Positions 54,662 through 64,000 of a stretch of DNA of 64,000 nucleotides are shown one piece after another. The DNA comes from Lycorma delicatula (taxonomy: Eukaryota; Arthropoda; Insecta; Hemiptera; Fulgoridae), in NCBI RefSeq assembly GCF_047948215.1, contig NC_134465.1, positions 39,532,153-39,596,152 on the forward strand, read 5' to 3'. Both the position numbers and the translations under genes were made by a program. The notes under the pieces are model-generated. The model was not told the origin of the DNA. It searched no databases and worked only from the letters and a program-made list of their open reading frames with translations. Each line of letters begins with the position of its first letter. Position 1 is the first letter of the stretch.

Positions 54662-56259
54662 GGATAAGTATGTACTGGTGCTTTTAAAACAACCTCCTAC
54701 GAGGTTACTACTGTATTGGGAAAGTCTCTCCCAATCGATTTAGTGGTGAATTAGCGGCCATGTGGAAATTGCAAAGAGGCAGGGAGGCCCATGTATTTGG
54801 GATGCAGTTTTGAGCCGGCCCAGTACCGGAGCAGAACGGTGATCTCAATGCACCAGTTCTAAATTTCGAACAGTTGCCCCATCTCCCGTCTTCGGAAGAG
54901 GCTTTACAGCCTCGCGATGGAAGCATGACAGCAAGAATGGCACGCCACGACTAAGGGAAAGTACTTGTATAGATTTATACAGGATCTGGGGGGATGTTAT
55001 GCCTCTCCTTCGTTTTAAGGGCAACGGGAGCCCGAGTTCTCTCCAACCACGTAAATTTAAAACAATATTTGTTTCGGTTTCACCTGGCAGCTGATGAGCT
55101 GTGCATCTGCGGGGAGGTCCAGTCAAATGAGCATATGATGTCTGACTGCCTTGCTCTTGGGGAGGCTAGAGACCGGGCCACCCTGGAACTTAGAGGTCAA
55201 GGGGAAAATTGGCCGCTCATAAACGGCGAGTCAGTGTGGCGAGAGCCGCATTGTCGGACCGTGTGGCGTTCCTCGAAGAGGTTGCGTTGTTCAACCGACA
55301 TCGGTAGATTATTTAAGGGTAAAGTATAATGACTCCTACCGTGCTGCTGTGGGAAGCTAATCCAGAGATAATGGACATCCTATAAATGCGGGACTGATGC
55401 ATACCCGGCCGGAGCAGGTCTCAGAGTGGCTGTTGGCTATGTCCGGCATAATTTTGCAATATTTGTGCAAGAGCAGTCCTCAGAATGAAAGAAGATGATG
55501 CAAGACGACTGGGATACTGAGGGTTTTAGTTTATAGCAGGGCAGAGCGGACAGCCCCGTTCTTGAGGGCTCACATGCCCTGGTGTGTATTCCCGTGATGG
55601 AGCGGGGACTCCTGGGGTCCGTTAAGTGTAGATTAATGAAAAGATCGAGACCCGACCGGCGGTGTGGGTTCCCGAATACGCTTCGGCTCCTGCGCCGTCG
55701 GTTTGAGGCTGGCAAAAGGAAAGACCGAGACCCGGTCTCCGGCGGGGGGGCTGGGAACGGCATAGCCGGGCCTGGTTTCTTCCGTCGGAGATTAGAGACA
55801 GGCAATTAAAAGATCCGGAAAGGACACGTCCCCTAGCCTAGTATACTTAATTGGATGTCCAGCTCGAAATGTAGGGAAAAAATCCAGAGATAATGGCTGG
55901 CCACCAGCCAGATAAAGTTCCAAGCGCTTTAAATCGTGGAAAGGTACTACCTGGCATTCAGCGATCGAGGCGTGACAAGAAATTACTGCCTTTTTAATAT
56001 AGTAACAAGGGGTGTGCCTCCTAGGTTTAGTTTTATTATATGACAAGTGAGCGGTTGGGACATGTAAGCAGGTGGTGTATGGCACCTCGCTTAGTCCGCT
56101 CACGCTGTTAGGTAAGCTCACTAGGAGCTATTAGATTATTGGTCGCTAAACTGTTTTTGAGGCACAGTAGCCGTTTTTTGCACGGGCATTTGGTCATATG
56201 CTCTAGGGCGACCAAATGGGGTGGTCGGAGGAGAAATACCATTTAACCAAAAAAAAAAA
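54662..56259 (+). mobile_element. R1-type LINE, 5'-truncated copy inserted in a mariner
   Basis: It begins inside the RT C-terminal region (gtatgtactggtgcttttaa, LGKSLPIDLVV in frame with breaks), runs through SRLRKRLYSLAMEA, the knuckle region and REPHCRTVW, to a 3' UTR matching 23041-23490 in reverse and an A-rich end (56249-56259). It is flanked by CCCAAAATATTG (54650-54661 and 56260-56271). It is itself interrupted at 55375-55880. Many stops. Confidence 0.88.
55359..55896 (+). mobile_element. Second LINE tail inserted in the R1-type LINE 3' UTR
   Basis: The 506-bp insert 55375-55880 is flanked by AATCCAGAGATAATGG on both sides (55359-55374 and 55881-55896). It begins near a short coding end (about 55430-55530) and continues as GC-rich 3' UTR ending in ggaaaa. 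The unrelated sister copy at 63830 lacks it, which confirms the empty site. Confidence 0.85.
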
Positions 56260-56839
56260 CCCAAAATATTGTCACCGTAATTTTTCCCGCTGATGGTAGG
56301 ATTCAGAATTTTTTCTTGACTATCTTTACAATTCTGGTTCGTGTCTCATCGCGGATTAGATTACTGTATAGAAAAGCATCACCTTTCTGATGACACCGTT
56401 GTTTCAGCTCAATTCACTGTGAAGTCTAGTCTCCTTATGATGATCTGTCGACTCTCTTGAAACCCATTTTGCGCTTGTTTTGGGGTAGTAAGTTTGTCGG
56501 CGATAACGATACAAATTGTGTACACTTACTTGTAATTTTTCAGTTATAATCTGGACTGTAATCCGTCGGTTTTCTTGGATAAGAGAGTAAGCGCTGGATT
56601 TGAAACTTCATTCCGATGTCCAGAACGGTGCTCGTCAGTCGCTGAATTTCGACCGTCTTTAAGTTTTTTAATCGGCTTTTAAAAATTTCTGCGGTCGATA
56701 CAATTTTATCCGTATTGTTTGATAATACGAGAGTAAATTTTAACCTGTTTTTTACCTTCGGGAAGCAAAATACGGACCGTTATTGCTCGCTGTTCAACTA
56801 ATTCGCAAACTGCTAGAGGACCCGTCATGGTAAAATGAG

Positions 56840-57855
56840 ATTTTGAGGTTTTAAACAAAATGATTTTACCCAAACAGCTAATCGAAGGTCATCACAGGAT
56901 TACCGACTTACTGATATGAAAGTATCATAACCCTATTACCCGCTGGTTTTGCCTCCCGGGCTACTTGTGTCTTTAGTTATCTAATTACCCTCGTAATACT
57001 AATTTAAAAAAACCGCGAGTTTTCTTCGTCCCCCGTTTATTAATATAAATATGTAGGCAAGTAATTTTCATTCTGATTGTTTTCGTAATTATTTTTTTAA
57101 TTTTGTCTTCGCATATTTCATACGTTTATAATTTGAAATAATCATTGTGAACTTGAACGCCTTTTATTATTTCACGTATAATTAATTGTGTATTTCGTTA
57201 TAATGCTACGATCGAAGTTTCCTTCGATCCATCCCGGCAATTACAAAAGCGGTTCCTTTTTTGAATCGTTTAATATTTCTGACGTGATATTTATAGGGTA
57301 TTTTTATGGTCCAATCAGAATAAAACAATTATTTATTTGCACTCTGAAGCGTATTTCTTTGGTCTATAGTTATAGAGAAAAGAGTTGAGTTTTTAAAATA
57401 CGTTCGTAGTTTATTTTATAGAAATGTAAATCTATTTACGGTTTGGAATTTTTAAATTTTTTTTAGTTTAACGGGTCAGTTTTCTCACCAAACGAACCGG
57501 ATTAGTTTGTCGGGCGAGAAAACCGGTTCGTAAAATGATATTTTAGAATTTAATTGAAATCGGTCGGACCTGTTCGAAATCGATGTTATTAGTGCTCGAG
57601 ATCTCACGAAATGCCCCTACTATAAGATCGCACAGATTTCGTTTCGCTCTGGTGATAATTTAACAAAATTTAGTTTTTAAACAATTTATGTTTCTATTTA
57701 AAAGCTTTATTTAGGGATTACATCTTAAAGAAAAATTTGAATTGTATAATCCGAATTTAATTACATCGAATATTTTCATTTTAAATTACGAATAATATTA
57801 TTATCTTTTTACACAATATTTTATATTTCCGCTGGGATAATTGTAACTGATTTCA
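56840..57855. other. Unassigned noncoding stretch
   Basis: Nothing recognised. Confidence 0.4.
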
Positions 57856-57858
57856 GTG

Positions 57859-58066
57859 TTATTTTCCGCCCTTCCTAGCACTGTCACTAACATTCGTAGT
57901 CGATGAGTTTCCGAGTACCTCCAACTTCAAAACTACTTTTACATTCTTGTGAAATATTAAAAGTACATTCCCCAAGAGTATTAAATGTAGTTTTGAGATC
58001 GGAGTTACTACGAAACGCGTCGACTACGAATGTTAGAGTGACAATCCTAGGAAGGACAGAAAATAA
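57859..58066. mobile_element. Fold-back / MITE-like element with about 85-bp inverted arms
   Basis: The left arm from 57859 (ttattttccgcccttcctag, later aacattcgtagtcga) and the right arm ending 58066 are inverted copies with few mismatches, around a 30-40 bp centre. Noncoding. Confidence 0.8.
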
Positions 58067-58417
58067 CTCTCAAATCGAATATTATATTATTAGAAATACG
58101 TGTTTCATGACTTATCTCACCGATTTCTACTTTTATTTTTAATTAAATAAAATTTGAGTAGTTTAGTTTATTCTGTGATCGTTATTTTGGTAAAAAGTAA
58201 TAAAAATGTAGTCTTTTTCGATGGTTTTTTGATTTTCTATACCTGGAATTTTGGAAAAAATCATTCAGTTTTGATTTTGTTTAGTTCCCGACTCATCGTA
58301 ATATAAAAAACGGTATTTTTACTGCTGAAAAACGATCTGTACCTCATTTTTTTTGTTACGCATATTACATTCGGATATTTGATGGCTTCTATTTAGTTCT
58401 GTTAAAAATGTCGTAAC

Positions 58418-58419
<2 letters not shown>

Positions 58420-58458
<39 letters not shown>
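58420..58458. repeat. (AT)n microsatellite
   Basis: About 19 AT units. Confidence 0.95.
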
Positions 58459-58461
<3 letters not shown>

Positions 58462-58464
58462 GTT

Positions 58465-61400
58465 AATAACTTTAACCGTTATAACCACTGATTCGGGAAT
58501 TTTTTGGTAAATAGACGTCATGAGGTTTGAAATAGGTTAAAACTTTTGTGTTAAAGGTGGTAAAAGGTAGTATTTTTAAATGTTAATTTTTTTTCCAAAT
58601 CATCCAAATTAGTAATTAAATTTAAAAAATGTAATGCAAAAGAAAATAAATAAAAGTATAAGGGCAGAAATAATTTTAAATTCATAGGTACGAAAAAAAC
58701 AGCTCGATGCAGCTGGTAGAAAATTTAAGTGACTATTACGAACTTTATTCACGCCTCGCTCGATATTCGTTTATCGCTGAAGTAGTATTGATATCTGTTT
58801 AATCCGATTTTCTATGTAGAGCCATTTAGACTCACGCTCCGTTTTAGGAAACCATTGTCTTATCTAAAAATATGACGCACAAGTTGTGCTTTACGGAAAT
58901 GAGACTAATAAAGATGAGTGACAGTGATTCAAATGTGAAGAAGGCGTTAGTCATTTTTAAAATAACCGGAAAAATAGTTAAGTATCGGTTAAATCTCTTA
59001 CCGGTACATTGATTTATTTCTAGCTGTTCGTTACAAACGGTTTGATTGTTCGATCGTTTATATTTTAATTTACTCCGCCACAAGAAGATTAATAGGTATT
59101 ATGATTTAAACATGTCGGTGTTTTCAGCAAATAACTCCCGTTTAAAAAAGTAGTATTTTTGAATATTTTTCAGTGTGGTAACAAAAGAAACTTCCCGATC
59201 ACCGAAATAAAAAAAAAAAACTTGATAATTATTTTCTTCAGAATCGAGCGTAAAGTTACATGCTGTTCGTCTTTCTATCGTTAACGATGTGAAATATGTT
59301 TGACTAGCATCCCCGTCGCGTCTTCGCGCGCGGTGTACGGTTACTTGCGTTTCCTGTCGCTGAGAGGGGATACTTAGCCAGTCACGGCTCGATTCTCTCG
59401 CTCTTCCCGTCTATCGCGAGGGCTGTTCCCTTGGATCCCGTTGTGTTCATTAAATTCACGCTTCTGAGAATAATAATGATAAATAAAAATTAAAACCTGT
59501 TTATTTTATAACAAATATCAGTCCATTTTAATTTTTTCGAACTACAGTTTGGTAAATACAGGACCCGAAAATTTGAGCGATCTAAGAATATGGGTTTCAA
59601 AATAGTCGACCTCCATCTTTTTACCCGTACCGAAGTACAGGTAAAAATGTATTTTTCCCGGTTCTTAGCGTACCCAGAAAAAACACACCACTAGCACGTG
59701 ACTGTTCTTCGTTTGTAATTTTTATTTTAATTATTTTAATTACTTTTCTTTTATGTTTTTTAGTCAATTAACCGGAGGCAGGTGCAGCCATTCGTATCGC
59801 ACTTACAGTAACAGCGGCTGTGTTGAGCCGCTGCGTTGTATACCGTCAGACCACTTAAAATATCGAAATTCAAAAAATTCGAAAACTGGTTTTAGATATT
59901 TATTTGAAGAGTATTTACAAGCCCCTTCTTTAAGTGAATATCTCTTTTAGTATAGTCGGAAATAGGAAAAATTTGCAATCATTTTACAAATTTTTTTACC
60001 TTTCATCACTCCTTTCAAGGTCGAATTTAAAAAAAAAAATAAAAATTGGTTTTTAGATATTTACGTGAAATTACACATACCGATATCTTTCTCTACCGAG
60101 AAATTAAAAAAAAGCCGGGTTTTAAAAAAAATTCAAAATTAATTTTAATCCTTTAAACTCGGAATTTCAAGAATTCTAGAAATTCATACGAAGATTATAC
60201 ATAAAAAATCAAGTAGATATTTTCATTTGTCCCTAGAAATTAAAAAAGTAGTAAATTTCATTGTTACTCCATTTTAACCCTTTCAACTCGGAATCTCCAA
60301 AAATCCTTTCTTAGTGACACACCGTAAGAAGAACATGTATTTCATCGATTTATCTTGAGTAGTTTTTACTGGGCGTTGATGAATTGATAAGAACAAGCTG
60401 CGTTATAGATACAGATTATAAGACCTGATAGTATATAAATAATGTTAATTTTACATTTATCATTTGTGATCTTTTGTAATTTGTGTCGGGTCGGCGCAGA
60501 GATAGATCGATCGGTCGCCTTTTCTTACAGAATACAGACAGATCGATATGTGAACGTACCGATTAAATTTAAATAATATCGACACTTCGATACTCTTGTT
60601 TTGGATTATTAACGACACGCTCCGGTTCGGCGAAACTAGGATGTGACATGGCTATACTTATTTTAATACTGACGAGGAACGTTCCGAATCCGGCTGAGTC
60701 TTAAACGGATACTCTTTTGATATTATGTTTTTTTGGAATATATCGATGTTAGAAACGATTAAATTATTTCGTCAAAAATGGCAGCTTTATCTCGACTATC
60801 GAATGCGAAAAAGAAATTAAAATCTACGAAGTAATTATGGTTTTTGATAAATATTTAATAAAATTATTTTTAATAGAAGCTGTTAAATTTTACGACATTT
60901 ATTATTATTTTTTACGTCATTCGGTTCATTTTATTGCAATAATTATTTATAGAGTAGCGCCCAGCTGTTTTTTTTTTTAGTTTTCTGTGTTTTTTTTTTG
61001 TTTGTTTGTTTGTTAAGGTAATTACAACGGCTTTTTATTGTTCTTATATGATGATGAAATACGAAATGATTTTTACTTCTTAGAATTATTTAAATTTTAC
61101 ACTTTAACAATGTTATTTATGTAATAAAAGTTTACTTTGTAATAAAACTTTTCTTTCGATTATAACGAATGGCGTGATTTTTGTCGAATCTTTTTTACAC
61201 TTTATTACTGTATTCTAGTATTTCACTTTACTAACTGTACGACGGGCTATTTGTTATTGTTTAAGATAAAAAGCTATCGATCTCTAGGATTGCGATTGTA
61301 ATTCTTCAGTTCTTTATTGGAGCGTCCATTTTTCTGATTAAAAAAAAAAATCTTAAAATTTTGCGAATTGTTAGTCGGTAAGAAACTTTCTCGTTAAGTT

Positions 61401-61800
61401 AATAAAGAATATGCTTAAAAAAGTTTATAAGGTCGTATTAAAGTATGTCCTACTTGATTTCTTATAATAAGTAATAATTTTCTTCGAAAACGAATAGGCT
61501 TTGTTTTCCAAATCATCCAGATCATTTCTTAAATGACTTTCAGTAATTATCGATATAGTAAATATCAATAGATATAAAATGTAATGCGTGAATGTACTTT
61601 AAATTTTTCAAATGATTTTTCTTCAAAGTTAGTCGGTCGGTTAAATATGAACCTTATTTTTGTTTTTTTAAATAACGTTTACAGAATATAAAATTACAAA
61701 TCATATCTATTGATTTTGTACGTAGACCTGAATTTCTACTCGTTTTTCTCAGTCTGATATAAATGCCTTACCATAAAAAAAGTTTGAAGACGTGTACATG
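58465..61800. other. Unassigned stretch with degenerate internal repeats
   Basis: At 59860-60310 phrases such as tttagatattta and ttta-actcggaat recur two or three times at about 110-150 bp spacing, as in an old degenerate tandem. 59281-59450 is GC- and CpG-rich with no frame or motif that I recognise. Elsewhere nothing. Confidence 0.35.
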
Positions 61801-61809
61801 CTGATCGTT

Positions 61810-62260
61810 CACAAACTCCTGTAAGCGCAAGGAAGTCCTTGAAGTTCCGGAATCAATGTCCTCCCGGTATCACCTTCGATGACCCGACCGAAAAGAGATT
61901 GCAAGGAGATAAATCCTACGGAACCGCTCTAAAGTTTCACAGTATTTATTCCTGTTTATCCCGAGCGCTAACGGTCATGAGGCTTAACGTTATCTTAAAG
62001 GAAGATCGCATTTCTGATCGGCTGATGTAGCCTTTTGTTGCTGTAGGCGGTTTTCGCTTCGCCTAAGAGCCGGAAAGTAGTACGCAGGGTTCACATTGCG
62101 ATGTTCCTGGAGAAAATCTTCACTCCTATGCCGCTCAGTACCCACCGATTTCGACTCGGGAGCGTACCGATGGGCCCGCGTCTAATCGCGTGTGACTACC
62201 GGGTACAAAAAAATTATTTTCCTACGTCAAATCGATTTAGGAGACTTCGGAAAATTTTCT
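61810..62260 (-). mobile_element. Mariner-family transposase fossil
   Basis: The minus strand carries LLGEAKTAYSNKRLHQPI, then AIFL-x-DNVKPHDRQ (second catalytic motif), then DLSPCNLF (third motif, normally S-P-D-L-A-P-x-D), in shifting frames. It is related to the fossil at 2333-2883. Confidence 0.65.
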
Positions 62261-62269
62261 GTCGAGCGT

Positions 62270-63125
62270 GTTTCTGATTCGGATCAAAAATCTTGGAACC
62301 GCCTTGCAGGGACTTAATAATATGTTACGCAACCGACAATGGAGTTCTTTCTTTGACATGACTACCGATCCTACACAGGCGAATGCCGAGACTGCTGGAG
62401 CGTCCATTTCCTCCCCGCATCAAAAAGTAGCACATCCTAGCGCTAAAAGTAACTGAAAATGTAAGCCTACTAAAAGGCTCTATACCGTATTGAACTGCAG
62501 TCGCTGACTGCAAATCGTAAAATTAAAACACAGCAACCACGTTCCGCACAGGTAAATGTATCCAATTTTAACAACGCTGGTGACAGCGCTAGTGGCCGAA
62601 TTCGGTACTAATGAACTACGTAAGTCAAAACACGTCTGTTTTGCTATGAAATGTGATCTCAACGGAATCTGTGTAATTCTAAATAATTTCTGTAATTCTA
62701 AATAATCTGTGTAATTCTAATAATTCTAATAATTTTTATATGCTTTTAAAATTGTGAAGTCCTTTTTAAATCGTCTGGTATTTTGGTTTACGAGAAACGA
62801 ACTTATTACGCTTCCGATGGCATTTTTAATAAATTACCGAAAATAAAAACATTTTAAAAAACCCCACCGAATTATTTAAAATCCAGTTAAAAGATGTATT
62901 ACTATATCGATCGATTTTTAAATAATATTAATTAAAAAATTTAGCAAAAACACCCTCAACGTTTTACATACTGTTCAACTAATACATAAACGCCTTCTGA
63001 ATGGTGATTCGTTTATATATATAATAATAATAATAAAACACATAAATAAAATTATTAATGTGAAGTTTAATCGCACAGTTATTTTAATACATAATTATGT
63101 ATTTTGATGCTGTTCTTATTAAGGT
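62270..63125. other. Unassigned stretch
   Basis: A 62-codon frame at 62268-62456 may be the other half of the mariner fossil but shows no motif. 62670-62730 has short tandem ctgtgtaattctaaata units. 63017-63036 is an (ATA)n run. Confidence 0.35.
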
Positions 63126-63128
63126 TTT

Positions 63129-63194
63129 ACCTTTGATCCTTAGATCAAAGGCGAAGTCTTTATCAAAGGCTCCATTATAAATCCTTTGATAAGG
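63129..63194. repeat. Hairpin pair at the LINE junction
   Basis: Hairpin 1 has arms cctttgatc and gatcaaagg around ctta (63129-63150). Hairpin 2 has arms ttatcaaagg and cctttgataa around 13 bases. They lie directly before the LINE copy. Confidence 0.85.
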
Positions 63195-63199
63195 CTTTC

Positions 63200-64000
63200 C
63201 CTCATTCTACGAGGCTACACCGTATTGGGAAAGGCTCTCTCAATCGATTTTGTGGAGAAAGTTGAGGCGGCCTTGTGGAAATTGCAAAGAGGTAGGGAGG
63301 CCGAGGTATTTGGAGTGCGGTTTCGTGCCGGGCTTGTACCGGAGCGGAACGGTGATCGCAATGCACCGGTTCTCAATTTCGAACAGTTGCAAATCTCCCG
63401 CCTGCGGAGAAGGCTTTACAGCCTCGCGATGGAAGCATGGCAGCAAGAATTGTATAGATTTATACAGGACTTGGGGGGATGGGACGCCTCTAGTTCGTTT
63501 TTAAGGGCAACGAGAGTCCAAGTGCTCTCCAGTCACTCGAATTTGAACCAAATTTGTTTCGGTTCCGCCTGGCAGCTGATGAAATGTGCGTCTGCGAGGA
63601 GGTCCAGTCGAACAAACTCATGACTGCCCAGATTTTGAGAGGGGCCAGAACTCAGGCCACCCTGAAACTTGGAGGTCAAGGGGACAATTGGTCAATCGTA
63701 AGCGGCGAGTCAATATGGCGTGAGCCGCATTGTCGGACCGTGTGGGAGTTCCTTGATGCCGTTACTTTGTTCAACCGGCATCAGTAGTTTAAGGGATATA
63801 AGACTCCTACCGCTTCCCATAGGAAGCTACTTTCAAGAAATGGCTGGCCATCGGTCAAATATAGCTCCAAGCGCTATATTATGGTGGAAAGGTACTCGCT
63901 GGCATTCAGCGACCTTGGCGCGGCAGCAAATTGCTGTCCTTGACAGCAGAATACATTTTAATTTATTGACAAGTCATATATTTTAGTATGTAAACTGGGT
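63200..64000 (+). mobile_element. R1-type LINE copy, running to the window edge
   Basis: Frames give ALWKLQRGREAEVFGVRFRA, NAPVLNFEQLQISRLRRRLY, SLAMEAWQQELYRFIQDLGG, then (shifted) the Cys-x-Cys knuckle region CVCEEVQSN and REPHCRTVWEFLDAVTLFN-RHQ at 63787, then 3' UTR. This is the same family as 23041-24972 and 54662-56259, with fewer breaks. It is 5'-truncated near 63200. Confidence 0.85.

Larger units (their letters stand above)
54150..56835 (-). mobile_element. Mariner-family fossil split in two by a LINE
   Basis: The N-terminal half lies at 56835-56272: MTGPLAVCELVEQRAITVRI, then KIYSRIIKQYG, then KDGRNSATDEHRSGH, the usual mariner DNA-binding region. The C-terminal half lies at 54649-54150 in shifting frames: SFCLLK-ALRGKTFNRVND then SIAGNYVEK, the usual mariner ending. 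The split falls at the duplicated CCCAAAATATTG. The copy is full of stops. Confidence 0.7.

Noticed and set aside
55437..55805. 122-codon minus-strand frame rich in R, P and S
   Set aside because: It is antisense to the GC-rich LINE tail that lies between the 16-bp duplications.
59281..59450. GC-rich island that might be another promoter or exon
   Set aside because: No initiator, splice signals or open frame that stand out; left as unassigned.
62268..62456. 62-codon frame as a small gene
   Set aside because: No motif, no promoter or splice context, adjacent to a mariner fossil.
1..64000. CRISPR array, bacterial operon or prophage
   Set aside because: No regularly spaced identical repeats and no bacterial gene layout; the window is plainly eukaryotic.

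Overview
What this looks like: nuclear DNA of an insect, most likely a hemipteran of the Auchenorrhyncha type. It is AT-rich, with spliced exons, several mariner-type and non-LTR transposon fossils, tRNA-derived SINEs and a nuclear copy of mitochondrial nad2 that reads correctly only in the invertebrate mitochondrial code. No species name can be proven from the sequence. Almost everything here is transposon-derived. The one gene I recognise is the 3' end of a CYTH-domain (triphosphate tunnel) protein gene, with two exons at 1544-1771 and 3777-3914. Layout: 0-1.25 kb is the 3' end of a non-LTR retrotransposon (LINE). 1.5-4.3 kb holds the last two CYTH exons and a 2-kb intron carrying a mariner fossil and a SINE. 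4.3-7.3 kb is an internally deleted R2-type LINE. 7.4-12.5 kb is AT-rich and nearly empty apart from a fold-back element and hairpins. 12.5-16.4 kb has LINE fragments, two dispersed repeats and one possible terminal exon. 17.3-19.1 kb is a broken member of a multi-copy arthropod protein family of unknown function, split by the nad2 fragment. 19.9-28 kb has mariner fossils, an R1-type LINE, and a long tRNA-headed repeat interrupted first by a complete mariner and second by a LINE tail. 30.2-31.4 kb is a LINE reverse transcriptase. 31.7-32.05 kb is a candidate promoter and first noncoding exon on the + strand, with paired RFX-type X-boxes. 35.9-42 kb is a stack of LINE ORF1 fragments, GT-rich repeats and SINEs. 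42-54 kb is mostly noncoding with repeats and two mariner-type fossils. 54.1-56.8 kb is a three-level nest: a mariner split by an R1-type LINE, itself split by another LINE tail, with target duplications at both inner levels. 61.8-62.3 kb is another mariner fossil, and from 63.2 kb to the window end there is another R1-type LINE copy. How the parts relate: transposons dominate and interrupt each other, so insertion order can be read directly (long tRNA-headed repeat, then mariner and LINE tail; mariner, then R1-type LINE, then LINE tail; LINE ORF1, then SINE). Two window-wide patterns stand out. The first ~9-10 kb around the CYTH gene is strongly CpG-depleted while the rest is CpG-rich, which fits germline gene-body methylation in insects. 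Short perfect hairpins with loops of 0-4 nt recur inside or at the edges of transposon fragments. Coordinates of repeat edges are by eye, usually good to about 10-30 bp.
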